From Glaciozyma antarctica PI12 (lineage: Eukaryota > Basidiomycota > Microbotryomycetes > Kriegeriales > Camptobasidiaceae), in NCBI GenBank assembly GCA_002917775.1, contig KZ627157.1, forward strand, positions 1,093,454-1,157,453: DNA of 64,000 bases. The letters run 5' to 3'. Below are positions 1 to 11,023 of the stretch, piece after piece; the first letter of the stretch is position 1; every line of letters starts with the position of its first letter. The notes beneath the pieces were generated by a model. It made no database searches. It saw only the letters and a program-made list of their open reading frames with translations, and was not told the origin of the DNA. The translations under genes and the position numbers were made by a program.

Positions 1-995
1 GAATCGACTGAGCAAGCATCTGCATGACCGGATACCCTAGAGAGGATTTTTAGCTGCGTGAATATGGCAAGATAGCGAAGGACAAACCTTCTTCGGGGTT
101 TTGTTGATGAGAAGCTAAACGACCCGCGCGTCGTCTCGCGGATGCGCTTCTTCCACCACTGCAGCTCCGTGAGCGCGCCGATCTCAAGCTCGTTGATCTC
201 AGTTCCAATAATCAAGACTCCACCATCGTCGAAAAAGGGTAGGAGCGAGCTCATGACGGGAGTGAGGAAGGCGTCGCCGCGCCTGCGAAGAACAAGTCAG
301 CGAGGTTCCTCGCACATGCGGGAACGGGCATGCTCACCTGCATCACAGGATCATCCAGAGAGCGAAACAGCAGAATCCGTTGAGGGATCGACTGATGGTA
401 TGGAGAAGCGCCGTGTCTGGATCCTCGGGGAACTGGTAAACCGACGACAACGGAGAGCAGGCTCCCTCCTCCAGAGGATCACAAAAACCCTCCCCGGTTC
501 TGGAACGGTAATATGGTCCCTTCGAACGTCTCCAGTCAGCACCTTCTCCCACTCGAGGCGAGAAACGTGCGCACTCCATTCTCCTGCCTCAGCGCTTCCG
601 AGGTGATGAGCTCCCGCGGCGCGACAGCCGGCAAAATCCTCTCCTCCTTCCCCGCGTCTCGAAGCGTGTAACAAAGCACCCTCTCCCTCGCCGCGTCGAT
701 GACCTCCACGAGCTTGCCTCGCTGCCCGAGGCGAACTTCGAGATTCCTGTCGTCCGCCGCGTACGCCTCGAGCGCCTTGATGAGCTCCGAATCGTCAAGT
801 TACTGGTTTGAAATCGTAGGCTCGACGGAAGGGAACGCAGATCGGGTGCAGAGCCGGACTGCTTCGAGTTGGGCGGGGACGAGCTCCGCGGGCTGCGTTG
901 AGGGAGCTGCAAATCTAGGGCAGTCAGCTACGTTTGAGTGGGGCAGACAGCCTGCGCGGATGATACGTACGAGTATCTATCGCAGTGGTGGCCAT
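1..995 (-). CDS. Unresolved partial gene at left window edge
   Basis: Coding-like segments on the minus strand with high GC at third positions, but I cannot join them into one open frame. A plausible first exon starts at 995 (MATTAIDT) and is followed by a good intron (GTACGT donor, CTGAC branch, TTTGCAG acceptor near 913). A second block near 545-795 reads LIKALEAYAADDRNLEVRLG and ends in the motif TFLASSGRRC. A third near 120-265 reads SSLLPFFDDGGVLIIGTE and then TELQWWKKRIRETT, running towards the window start. An in-frame stop lies between the first two blocks unless a weak donor is used, and the third block is out of phase at the best acceptor (near 278). I do not recognise the family. 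It may be a gene with non-standard splicing, a frameshifted gene, or a decaying one. It lies just downstream of the pseudokinase gene, same strand. Confidence 0.35.
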
Positions 996-1125
996 GAAGC
1001 GAGATTCGGGTGAGAAGTAAGAGGGAAAGAGAGAAAGCCGCGGATTCCGCGCGTCTTTAAGTTCCTCCCTTCCTCCCTTCCTTTCGCAACGAAACGAATA
1101 CAAGCAAAAAGTACTGATATTGCGC

Positions 1126-2717
1126 TTAAACTTCCAACCACGGGTCACTAAGAAGCTCCTGCACAGTCGCCCGCTTCGAGGGATCCACCTGCAAGCACCG
1201 CACGATAAACTTGGCCGCTCCCTCGACCTCGTCCTTCGGAATGCAATCATACGACGCCAAAATATCTTCCAACGACTCTCCCTTCCCCTTCTCCGGCTTC
1301 GCATCTGCTCCCCCAAAACTCATCAGCAAGAGCGAGTCACTTCGACCGAGCGAGAAGACGCACCGAGCAATCCCTCCGCCTTCATCCAGCGAACGAACTT
1401 CTCGGACGCTCCAGGTGGAGGGGTAGGGAAGCCCTTCGAGGAAGTTACGCGCAGCATCTTGCGGAAGAGAGGTGCGTTGGCACTGTCCCTGTCGACGACG
1501 AGGTCGTCCGCGAAGAGCGAGTCGCCCGTGAGGAGCTCAAAGACCTGCGAAAGAGGGTGAGCGAGCGTTCGCGGAAAAAAACTGAGTGGGGAAGAACGTA
1601 CGAGGCAGCCTACGGACCAGACGTCGAGAGCTTCGGGGTGCTTGTAGGCAGGGTCGAGGTAGCGCATGTTCGCGTCGGTCTCCTCGGGAGCGGTGGTGGA
1701 CCAGAATGCGTCCTCGTCGATGTGAGGTCCCCAGAGACGGTAGCAAGGTCCTTGGTCGATGTACTCGGCTGCGAAGCGAAGTTAGTTTGGAGCATCGCAC
1801 CGAGAGCGAGAAAGCGCACAGATCTTGAAATCGAAGAGCTTCACTTTGAGAGATGTAGGATCGGGCACGGTCGGCTTCAAAGCTGTAAAAAGCTCAGGTC
1901 AGCTCTGTCGGAGCTCCTTAGGGAGAGGGTACGCACCAGTGTTCGTCTCCAGCGCCTCCTCGGCAGTCGGAAGAGCGATTCGCACGCTGTCCGAACCGAG
2001 ACCTGCGAGAACACGAATAAGCACCATTTCTCCGTTGAAATTAAGTCCACTCACCGAGATGCAAAGCTCCACACTCCTTGTGCAAGTAGTCCAACCCGAG
2101 CAGGACCTGCTTCGTCGCAGCCTTGACGACGGCCGGCTCCAAGACCGCCGGCATCGAGCTCGTCCTCAGCGTCAACAACGACGGCCCCAGCACCTCTTCA
2201 ACGATAGTCCTCCTCCTGTTCCCATGGTCGTCCCTGCTCACGAAGCAATCCACCAGCTTGACAATGTGCTCGCGCCCGGGGTGCGGCGGATCGGTCTTCT
2301 GGACGAAAGGCGAGTTGTCGGCTCGGAGAGGGCGGAGCTTGGGAGGGAGTACGCCTTTTGCGACGTGTTGGAGGATGCTGGTGCGGGCGCATGCGTAGGG
2401 CTCGTCGGTGGGAGCGAGGAGGTCCGATTCGCGCCATCGCTCGGTGTAGATCTTGAAGAGGTTCTCGCCGGATCCTTCGACGGCACTGGTATATGAAGTA
2501 AGGAAAAGAACCGAGGAAGCAAGAGGCTGCGAGCGTACCTGAGTGGACGCGCGAGACTGACTAGGCGGTCATCGTAAACGAGCTCGCGAGCAACTTCCCA
2601 CTTGGGCGCCTCGACGGGGCCTAGCTTGGTGCCGACGGGCCAAGTCTTGAGCGACCTCGAGTTGGATAGGAGAGGTGCGGCGACGCGGCGGAGAGCGACG
2701 CGAGAGAGGACGAGCAT
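1126..2717 (-). CDS. SRPK-like protein kinase fold, catalytic motifs lost (pseudokinase)
   Basis: Seven or so exons encode a kinase fold of the SR-protein-kinase type. The C-lobe is clear: MRYLDPAYKHPEALDVWSVG, then FELLTGDSLF, and VRCLQVDPSKRATVQELLSD before the stop at 1126. The preceding helix TKQVLLGLDYLHKECGALHL is also typical. Where the catalytic loop should read H-x-D-L/I-K-x-x-N, the spliced product reads HLGLGSDSV (about 1985-2080), so the catalytic Asp, Lys and Asn are missing. Where DFG/DLG is expected it reads FDFKI (about 1821-1844). The first 25 residues (MLVLSRVALRRVAAPLL...) look like a mitochondrial presequence. From family knowledge such a protein cannot be an ordinary kinase, so a scaffold or nucleotide-binding role is inferred. 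Fungal SRPK-like genes often form lineage-specific expansions. The start is chosen as the first ATG of the frame containing the VAPKWEVARELV-like N-lobe. Confidence 0.75.
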
Positions 2718-3481
2718 GATGGGAGCTCGGGAGGGAGGTCGGCGCGGTCGTGAGCTTCGGAGGAGGGTTGGATGAGCTGGCGAGGAGGGGGCTTGCTGAG
2801 GAGTTGCTGGGGAGTCGAGGTTGTTGGTAGAGGGCGAAAGGCGGAGTTCAGGACTTGGGGAGGACTGTTTCGGAGGAAGGTTTGCGAATAGGAAGGCGGG
2901 AGAAGGGCGATAAGGGCGCTGGCTGGGATGACGATGAGGAGAAGGAAAGGTGTTGCTCTTGTCGCAGAGGATACTCAAGCAGTGAGGCCTAAGGAGATGG
3001 TGAGAGAGAAGACAAGGCCGAAGCGAGCGAGGTCTTCCGAGTTCGACCGAACTCTCCGCGGACTTTTGCTCCCTTGCCCTCAAATTCACGCCTTGAGCAG
3101 CGTTAAGGTGAGCTGTGGGAGTACGCGAGAGCTCATTCGTACATTTTGCGAAGATTTAGGAGAGCAAGCCACCGGTGGAAGCGCTAAAGAGAACCAGGCA
3201 CTGGCAGACGACTCAGCAGGAGAAGCGCCTCATCTTGCCGCTCAAGGTCGAGGTCGACAAACTGGCGCACTGAACGAGCCGATGCGACATCTCACGAACC
3301 AAAATTGAAGCACGTGGCAGGAGCAGAGAGACGGAGAGACGGCGAGAGACCAACTCGACCGCGCGCTCTCTCCCTTCGGCAGTTCCGAAGAAACGTGGCC
3401 CTTGTTACAACTAGCTCGCCTTCGTAGAACGAGCAATCAGCACAGTTAACTCACAAGGAAGGACAAACAAGCTCACCTTTC
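2718..3481. other. Intergenic, upstream of pseudokinase gene
   Basis: About 760 bp between the pseudokinase start and the stop of the F-box gene, both on the minus strand. ORFs here are short, poorly composed and lack splice signals. I see no gene. It should hold the promoter and 5' leader of the pseudokinase gene and the F-box 3' UTR. Confidence 0.5.
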
Positions 3482-4570
3482 TCAGTCCCAATCGCGGAAC
3501 AGCTCCACCTCGATCCCCCTCTCGTCGCAGTGGTTCAAAATCTCCTCGCTCTCCGCCAAGCTCCTAAAGTCCTGCTCCTCCACCTCGATCGTCAACCTCT
3601 TAAGCCCCATTATCGCCGTCGACCCCCCGCGCAACAACGCCAAAAGCTCCCTTCCACTCGGAGTCCCGCTCGCTACCGAGAATTCCAACGCCGTAAACGT
3701 GTCGAGTGGGATGGGGATGGGATTGAGGTCCTCTGGCTTGAGGTTCGTGAGGCCGTACCTTTTGAGGCTGGTGCAACTCGTTAGAGCGGCCCAGATTGGA
3801 GCTCGAATGCGGTCCGAAAGGAGCGAGTCCAAAGCGAGGATGAGAGACGAGAGATGGGGGAGGACAGGAGTAAGGGCGGGCAAGAGCACGTCTTGAAGGC
3901 TTCGGAGGTGGAGATCTTCTTGGCGAGTCGAATAATGATCAATGTCGAGGCGGAGAGAGGTGAGCGAGGGCTGAAAGAGGGATCGAAGGGCGTGGAGTGG
4001 GAAGTAAGGGCGGTGGGTGAGGGAGAGGCGGCTGAGAGAGAAGGGGTAGGTCGCAGGCTGTCCGGGTTGAGTGTGCAAGGAATCGCCTTCTGGATAGCAC
4101 AGCGACAGGGAGGTAATCCCTGCAGCGGGGCATCAGCTCGGTAGCGAACTGCAAGGCTCGCACGCACCAGCCGCAGAATGCGAACGCAGCGCTTCCACCA
4201 TCTCCGCAGTAGCCCATCCCAGCCAAAATTTCTTCAGCCCCCTGCACGCCTCAACCACCTCCAGCGTCGCTCGCGCGTTCCATCCGCCCGTGATACCGAG
4301 CACTCGCAGCTCGTTCGTCGGCCCCGGCCTCGCTCCCGCCTCGACAAAGCTCCTCGACCGACTCGCAAGCTGTAGCTCGACCTTCCTCCACAGCGCAGCC
4401 TGCGCCGGCTCCCTCCAGGCGCGACAGACGAGCGAGGCGAGGGGTAGCACGACGTAGCGCTCACGCCAACTCCCGATTGCTCCGTCCCTCGGAATAGCGG
4501 CTCCCGCAAACTCGAAGATTTGGTCGAAGACTTCGATGGGGAAAGTGGTGATGAGCGAGGATCTTGTCAT
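3482..4570 (-). CDS. F-box/leucine-rich protein
   Basis: Two exons (4168-4570 and 3482-4119) separated by a 48-nt intron with GTGCGT donor and CTGCAG acceptor; the sum is 1041 nt, giving 346 residues in a clean frame. The N-terminus FPIEVFDQIFEFAG followed by LASLVCRAWREPAQ and ALWRKVEL is an F-box, which in fungi recruits Skp1 and an SCF ubiquitin ligase. The rest is leucine-rich with repeating LSxL/LTSLRL pieces, as in fungal F-box/LRR proteins, and ends in an acidic tail (GIEVELFRDWD). The substrate is unknown. It has the same two-exon structure, with the intron at the same place after the F-box region, as the gene at 9179-10308 and the decayed copy at 4855-5624, so the three are paralogues. 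Confidence 0.8.
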
Positions 4571-4854
4571 GGTTGCCGGAGAGCGAGCTGGGGCGAGAGA
4601 GGTGGCGTTAGCTTGTGCCTGGGGACTGAGGCCGCTTGGTGAGCGGAATAGACGCTTGGTAAGCTCACCTAGCAGTCTCAACGCGAAGAGACACTGACTT
4701 GTTGTCGAGTGTAGGAGGGAGAAAGGAGAAGGACGGTTCGCGAGGCCGCGAGGGACCGAGGACTACGCGAAAGCTATTTTCCAGCCCTATTCCCAGTTCG
4801 CATCGCGCTTCTCTCCAAGTTGTACAAACTATCCATTCCACAATATCAAGCAAA

Positions 4855-5624
4855 TCATGAAGATCCTCTGCTGAGCGTCTCGATTCGGCATCCGAGGGAG
4901 CTCGTGAAGTCCTCTCCAGAGTTGGAGATCCCAAATTGGCGAAGCTGCTTGCAGACGGGAAGGAAGTGGGCGAAGAACGCCGGGGCGAGCAGCTGGAGGT
5001 CCGCGCCGCCGAAGCCAGCGACGTTCCTCTCGTTGGAGCCGATGTTGACCACGAGGAACGAGAGTTGTGGTACAACGCGGCGAAGCAACGATTTGAGGTC
5101 CATGAGTCGACTCTGAAGGTCGTCGTCGCCTTCGGAGCATTCACTGTCGCTGAGCGAGGCGAATCCGAGGTGCCGAGAGGTGAGCGTTCCCTGGAACAGG
5201 AATTTGAGGAGGGGGGTGTCGAAGAATGGATGGTACGAGAGCGACAAGTGCTTCAACGCGAATGCGAAGTTGACGCCCTCGGTGAAAGTGTTCGAGTCGG
5301 CGTCCTCGAGGTCGGGACGAAAGATGGAGAGGGAGTAATGCCTGCAGGCGAAGGATTGTCAGCTGCATTTCTCGTCTATTCGAAAAAGAGCGCACCCGCC
5401 AGTCCCGCAGAAGCGAGAACCTGCAGCAGCTCCTCCCCAGCTCCTCCAAGCCACACTTCTTCAGCCTCAACGACAGCGTCGACCTCGCGAGCAGACCACC
5501 CATCTGCCATTCATTTCGTGCAGCCTCAGCTCCAGCTTCCAGCGTCGTCGGGAGGTGAGTTGCTTGTGAGCTCGAAGATGCGGAGAAGGGTCTCGGTAGC
5601 GAGATTCATGGCGGGGGAAGACAT
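4855..5624 (-). pseudogene. Decayed F-box/LRR paralogue
   Basis: The start reads MSSPAMNLATETLLRIFELT, an F-box N-terminus like its neighbours, but it hits a stop after GSWS and a second stop ten bases or so later. About 45 codons that should follow (VCRAWxxPAQxxLWKKV) are missing. The same frame then resumes with EEVWLGGAGEELLQVLASAG, matching the pre-intron part of the 3482-4570 gene, and a normal intron follows (GTGCGC donor, CTGAC branch, CTGCAG acceptor near 5343). Directly after the splice there is a one-base frameshift, then a long open stretch (SLSIFRPDLEDADS ... LSYHPFFDTPLLKFLFQ) to the stop at 4855. An internal deletion, stops and a frameshift together point to a pseudogene rather than sequencing error alone. 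Confidence 0.65.
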
Positions 5625-5846
5625 TAGCTGTACGGAGCGTGTCAGCGACGATCGTTACTGTGAGATAAAGCAGGCACTTGGAGCAAAGATTCGAGTGGCG
5701 TGCGCTGTGAGAAGAGGGAAGAGGGAAGGGGGAGAGAAGCAAGCGAGGTCCTTAAAGCGCGAGAGATGACTGGAGGCTAGCGACTCGGGGTCTTTCTCTT
5801 CCAACGACGGCTTTTCATTCCCAACTCAATATCTACGACGAGACGA

Positions 5847-8185
5847 CTAGAGAGCACTGCGAGGCATCTTCTTGCTCGCCTGCTTGACTCCCAAATCGAA
5901 CAAAACTGCACCAAGGATCAGGATCAGCACCTCGCTTCGCACTCCTCCCTCGTTCGCAACGACTCACTCTCCTCCGATCCTCCCAAAATCGAGTCAAACT
6001 TGAACGTTCGCTGGAACATCTCGATGTATCCTCCCATCCCTCCCTTGGTGATCCCCCGTCCTCCGAAAACTGCTCCTCGTCAGCTCCTCCCGGCACAAAA
6101 AATCAAGGAGAACGCACTCTGCACCGCATCATCCGCCACCTCCCCCGCGCACCTCGTAAGGTACGCCTTAAGCAGCGCAATAGGGCCCGCGAGATGCGCC
6201 GCCTGTTGCGCGTAGCTCATCCCGTCCATCTGGTACGTGACATGCTCGAGCCACGCCTGGGTCGCTTCGCTGCGTGCGAACATGGCGCCGAACCTGCGTC
6301 ATTCATCAGCGGTGCCTACGGAGGAGAGGGGGAGGAGCGTACTTTTGGCGAATGACGGGTTGGTCGATGAGAGGCTTTCCGAAGACTTTGCGAAGGTGAG
6401 CCCATGTGAAGCATTCCTCCGTGACGAGACGGATTTGGCGCGCGGTGAAGTGGCACATGACTAGGCGCTCGTGGTTGAAGCTAAAGGAGAAGTCAGTTGT
6501 GGACTGGAAGAGGGGAGAGAGCGCACTTGGAAAGAACGATAGCGAAGCCCTTGTCGACCTCGCCGAGGACGTTCTCGACGGGAACCTTGACGTTGTCGAA
6601 AGTGACGTCTGGAGGAATGATTATTAGTGTGCGAGGAAGGCGGAAGGAGGAAAAGTGACAAACAGCCCGTTCCCGCCGCCGACGAGTAAGCTGCGATGAG
6701 TTTTGATCAGCTTGTGCATCTCTCTACGGTAACGGCCAAGGACGGACAGGTCTTGATGTTCTTAGTCTCGACGCCTTCGCAGCGAGGGATCAAAAGCATC
6801 GTGAGACCGTTCTCCGAGGTTCGGACAGCCGTCGTGAAGTAGTCGCTGCAATCCACGAGTCAGCTCCTGCAATCCGTTGACGAGAGACTCGCTACGCCCG
6901 CCCAGACTGAGTTGGTAATCCACTTCTTAGCACCGTTCACAATCCAATGCTTCCCGTCAGGAGTAAGCTTCGCCGTCGTCCTCAATCCCGCAACGTCGCT
7001 CCCGGCAAACGGCTCGCTGATCGCCAAGCAGATGTGCTTCTCGCCGCTGAGCACTTGAGGAATGATAGCGTCCTTCTGTGCCTGCGTCCCAAAGTTGAGG
7101 ATAGGCGTCAACCCGATCCACATCCCCGCTCCGAGTCCATCTTGGTATCCTCGCGCGCCGAGACGAGCGATCTCCTGCGTAACGACCTATCGAGAGAATC
7201 ATCATCAGGGAGGTTCAGAACGAGGGCAAGCGTGTCGAAATCAAGCGGCGGGGAGAGGACGTACCAGCTCCGCAAGGTAGTCAAACTTCTCGCCCTTCAT
7301 TCCTCCCGGCAGCGTGAGCCCGTGAAGGTGCTTCCCCGGTCCCAGGCGCATGTGCAGGATCTTGAGCTTAGACATCTTAGCGATGAGCTCTGCAGAGGGG
7401 CGCTCGCCGCTGAGCTCGTGCTCGCGTGCCTCGGGAACGATGTGGACGTCGACAAATTCGCGGAGGGCGAGAGCGAGGGAGCGGTGCTCCGGCTGTTCAT
7501 GGAAGTCAGTGATTGAGCTGACTGTACGTTCTGGGAGGGACGGATGACGTACGGTAAAGTAGGGAGAGCGGTACGCCTCCGAAAGCCACGCTGGCTCGCT
7601 GAAGGGAGCCTTGCTGAGCGCTCCAGCGGTAGGGTAGCTGATCTTCGACTCCTCGCCCTTGATCTGACCGACGAGGAGGCGCGAGTACCTAGATTGAGAG
7701 CCTCGGTCAGTAGGCGCGTGCCCGGATGAGGTTTCGAAGACGCACTTGGTGAGGACTTCAGCGCGGTGAAGTCCGAAGAACGCCTCGGTGCAATCAAGGC
7801 CAGCGATGTCGGAGCTGAGCAGAACGTGGGCTCCTCCAGCTGTAGTAGGAGAGGTGTAAGTGGGGGCCATCGGGGAGGAGGCCGGCGGACGTACGATGCA
7901 TGTCGACGAACTTGGAGAGGTCCTGCGGCGTCAAGAGCCGTTTAGCTCGCTCTTACGTAGCTCCCCACACCTCCGCTGGGACTCACGAAGACGTAGGAAT
8001 CAATAACGACCCAGAGGTCGCCTTCGACGTTGTGCTGCAAGGGCCGCTGGTCAGCTTCCTCCTTCTCCCTCCACCGTGCGCTCCTCCGCCCGCGCTCTCC
8101 GCCCGTAACATACCTTCTTGACATCCTCTACGGTGAAGGACTGCAGCTTCACGCCAGCCGTGACGAAGGGAGGGACGGCTGCCAT
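5847..8185 (-). CDS. Acyl-CoA dehydrogenase with N-terminal cytochrome b5 domain
   Basis: A multi-exon gene. The first ~85 residues are a cytochrome b5 domain (MAAVPPFVTAGVKLQSFTVE..., then FVDMHPGGAHVLL and AFFGLHR), with both haem-binding His present; the HPGG motif is restored only after splicing of the intron near 7850-7895. The rest is an acyl-CoA dehydrogenase: LTLPGGMKG, the FAD/substrate segment ISEPFAGSDVAGLRTTAK, the NGAKKWITN strand, and the C-terminal QIFGGRGITKGG...FDSILGGSEE, which is the flavin-binding region of the family. It should oxidise an acyl-CoA and pass electrons to, or be influenced by, the attached haem domain. Such fusions are known in fungi; the substrate is not settled. 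The protein ends RSAL after KQASKKMP; this is not a standard peroxisomal signal. The stop TAG is at 5847-5849. Confidence 0.88.
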
Positions 8186-9178
8186 TGTTGGGGCAGAGTG
8201 TGGGGAACTTGGGGTGAGGTTGAGGCGCGAAGGAGGTGAACGAGCACGGCTGAGGGCGGGTTACGCTGGAGAGAGTCTTGTCGAGGGTTTGGTCGACTTG
8301 AAGAAGTGCTTCGACTTCAGAGAAGGACGACAGCAAAAGCCTCGGAACCAGGCCAGAGGAGATGCCGGCCAGCCGCCGTCCGGATCTCCGGCCAATCACA
8401 ACGCCCCGTTCTTCATCTCGCTGGCCGAGGACGACTCAGGCAAGGAGCAGACCAAGAGCAGACCTTCTTCAGCAAGACCTTGCAGACACTGACCAGGGAC
8501 ACGAGCAGGTACTAACGCACTGAACAGCGTAGTCGTCTCGCCTCCTCCTTTGAACCATCTCCGAGTCCCTCGCCCTCCTTCGCCCTCCCATCGAGCTCAA
8601 GACTCCCCGGGACGACGCAACCATTGCGCACTGGAGGAAGCATGTCGAATCTCTCTGCTTCGTGCCGCTCATCGCGTGAATCTCCAAAACGCCCTCGATT
8701 CGAGCCTCGCACTACACACTCCTCACGCCTCCTCGGTCACCTCGCCTTGCTCCGCAACCTCGCTGCTCGCAATCTGTCGCAACGTCAATCTACGCCGACG
8801 GCGTCAGTCCTCGCGGAAGAACGGGCTCAAGTTGCACGCGTGAGATGCTCCTGAGCTGAGGAGGACGCACCCAGTCGAGATTAAGCAGGGCGCCGCTTTC
8901 AACGAGCCAGCGAGCAGGGTGTGCGTTCTAAAGAGGAGAAGAGGGAGCGCCGGAAGCGTGGAAGCGCCGCTAATTCTCCGTGAAATGCGGATCGGTCCTG
9001 GCTTTGCGAAGAAGGAAGAGTGAGGAGCTTGAGAGGAAGCGAGCTCGTGACCAGGGCAGAAGTTCTCGGGAAGGAGAGGCATGCATTGCCTCCAAAGCAA
9101 ATCAAACTATCGCCGAATCTCGTGCGCCTGCGGGACCAAGTCAGTGAAATAGCGAACTCAGCCCCTCAACCGGCGCAC
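8186..9178. other. Intergenic with a possible gene remnant
   Basis: Almost 1 kb between the acyl-CoA dehydrogenase start and the end of the next F-box gene. On the plus strand 8552-8679 there is a stretch with strongly coding codon use (reads TISESLALLRPPIELKTPRD then HWRKHVESLCFVPLIA and a stop), but stops lie just upstream in that frame and no donor/acceptor pair joins it to a start. I treat it as a possible remnant. Nothing else is supported; the promoter of the dehydrogenase gene should lie here. Confidence 0.4.
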
Positions 9179-10308
9179 CTAGCCCCGCTCCGCCTCCTCC
9201 AGAAACTCCACCTCGATGGCCCTCTCCTCGCATAGCTCCAAAATCTCCTCCCCGTCGTCCATGTCCAGCAACGTCTGCTCCTCAGTCTCCAGCCTCAGGT
9301 TCCGGATCTTCGACAATGCGCGCAGGCCAAGTTGTAGCAGCGCGAGAAGCTCGAATGCGTTGACAAATCTTCCATCGGAATTGCTGTAGTTGAAGAGCTT
9401 GACCGTAAGCGTTTCGAGGAGGGAGAGGATGCACCCGATGCGCGCCTCGTTCAAAGGCTTCGGTCCGCAGAGCATCGAAAGCTCAAAGTGCCGGAGGTTC
9501 GAGCATTGCTTCATCGCCGCTTGAATCGCTGTGGCGACTTCGACGGAGATATTTTCTCCAAAGAATATGGCGAGGTGCGATAGCCGAGGAGCGAGAGTGG
9601 CGAGGGCGGGAAAGAGATGGTCCAGAACTCCTCGAACTAGTTCATCTCGTCCTCCCATATCGTTCGCCACGAACCCGTGGAGGGAGAGAGATTTGATGGA
9701 GGGTTGGAGGAGAGATTGGAGAAAGGGAAGGCCGAAGTTGGTGTGGTAGGTGAACGATAGGCGTGTGAGGGCGAAGGGGAACGGGGTCGACGAGTTCGTG
9801 GCCAGACTGTCCGGGATGTTTCTGCGACGGATTTGAAGGGAGTACAGAGAGGTGACCCCTGCGCGGGGAATAGCTGGTCAGCTCCAGTCTCTTTGGCGCA
9901 CACGCGAAGCTTACCGGCCAGCTGGGGAAGACGAAGCATGTCCAGCATCTCAGCCTTCAAAAACGTCAACTGAACGTTCTTCAACCCCCTGCAGCACGCC
10001 AGCAGATCCTCCAGAGCCCTCTCCGACCGCTGATCGCCTCCCATGTCCACCCGGAGCTCTGTCGTCGCAGCATCCACCCCGACCGCGTCCATGAACGCGT
10101 ACCCCGTCACTAAGTCCTTCACCTCTACCTTCTTCCATAACTCTTTCTGCGCGAGATGGCTCCACGCTCGACAGACAAGCGCCGCCGCGCGGAGGGTCGC
10201 GTAGCGCTTCCTCCAACGTCCCAGGTAGAGATCACTTGCGGGGGACTCTCCGGCAAGGCCGAAGATGTGCAGCAGGATTTCGGGAGGAAGAGAAGTGATA
10301 GTCGCCAT
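9179..10308 (-). CDS. F-box/leucine-rich protein
   Basis: Two exons (9915-10308 and 9179-9858) with a 56-nt intron (GTAAGC donor, CTGAC branch, GCGCAG acceptor); 1074 nt, 357 residues. The N-terminus SLPPEILLHIFGLAGESPAS, then AAALVCRAWSHLAQKELW is an F-box. The remainder has leucine-rich segments (LYSLQIRRRNIPDSL, LTRLSFTYHTNFGLPFLQSL, LSLLETLTVKLFNYSNS) and an acidic end (ERAIEVEFLEEAERG) that matches the 3482-4570 protein closely in architecture. The predicted role is a substrate adaptor in an SCF ubiquitin ligase. An upstream in-frame ATG exists at 10335, but the start at 10308 (MATITSLPPEIL) places the F-box at the usual position. It faces TSC2 across a ~715-bp divergent intergenic region. 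Confidence 0.8.
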
Positions 10309-11023
10309 TGAGGATCGATATCGAGGAGGGAGCAAGAAGGGAGGCGGGCGTTGTTGGACGTGACTGCAGGCAGATCAGAGTGAGTAAGAGCTGGTAGCCC
10401 GGGCGAATTGAGCGTGCACTCACCTGAGTTCGCGCGTGTAGCCGCCTGAGTCCTATCCTGAGTGAAGAGCACAGCGAGCGGCGTGGAGAAGGGAGAGCGA
10501 GTTGGCGCCGTCGAACGCAGTTCCACCCTGTGCCTTGCTCCGCACGTTTGATCTCAGCACCACCCAGCGCTCTCCAAGCTTCAAGAACTCTCGTAAGCTT
10601 ATCGTCTCCGACCGCCGCGTGCAGGGACTGACACCAGCCTTCAAACGGCGCCCGCCAGTCTTCGAGGTCCGAGGTCGCACCCTACGAGAAGGCGCAGCCG
10701 AGAGCTTGTCACGACAGGTGAGTTGGACTCCCACAGGTGCACCGGACACCTCGTAAGCTGCCCTGGGGCGCGTGGACCAGCTGGGAGCAAAGGAGGATAG
10801 TCGCAGGCAAACTAGGGCAGCTGCAGCGGGAAGGACGAGGGAGCAGAGCAGGAGCTGACTTGGCTCTCTACCTCCTTGTAGCGCCCATCTCAAGTATATT
10901 GCAGCCCGCAAGGCGTTCGGGGACGAGCTACAGCTAAGGCGAGAGAGGTGAGTCCTTTTGGTGCCCCACCTTGGTGCCTCCGGTCGACGCTAACGATACC
11001 TCCCCTCTGCCAGACCAGCTAGC
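10309..11023. promoter_or_regulatory. Divergent promoter region and TSC2 5' UTR
   Basis: Region between two divergent starts. Near the TSC2 side a clean 5'-UTR intron is visible at 10948-11013 (GTGAGT donor, GCTAAC branch, CTGCCAG acceptor), so transcription of TSC2 begins upstream of 10948. No ORF here is convincing. Confidence 0.5.

Noticed and set aside
2928-3308. 126-codon plus-strand ORF
   Set aside because: Antisense to the pseudokinase leader region, poor codon composition, no splice signals and no recognisable motif.
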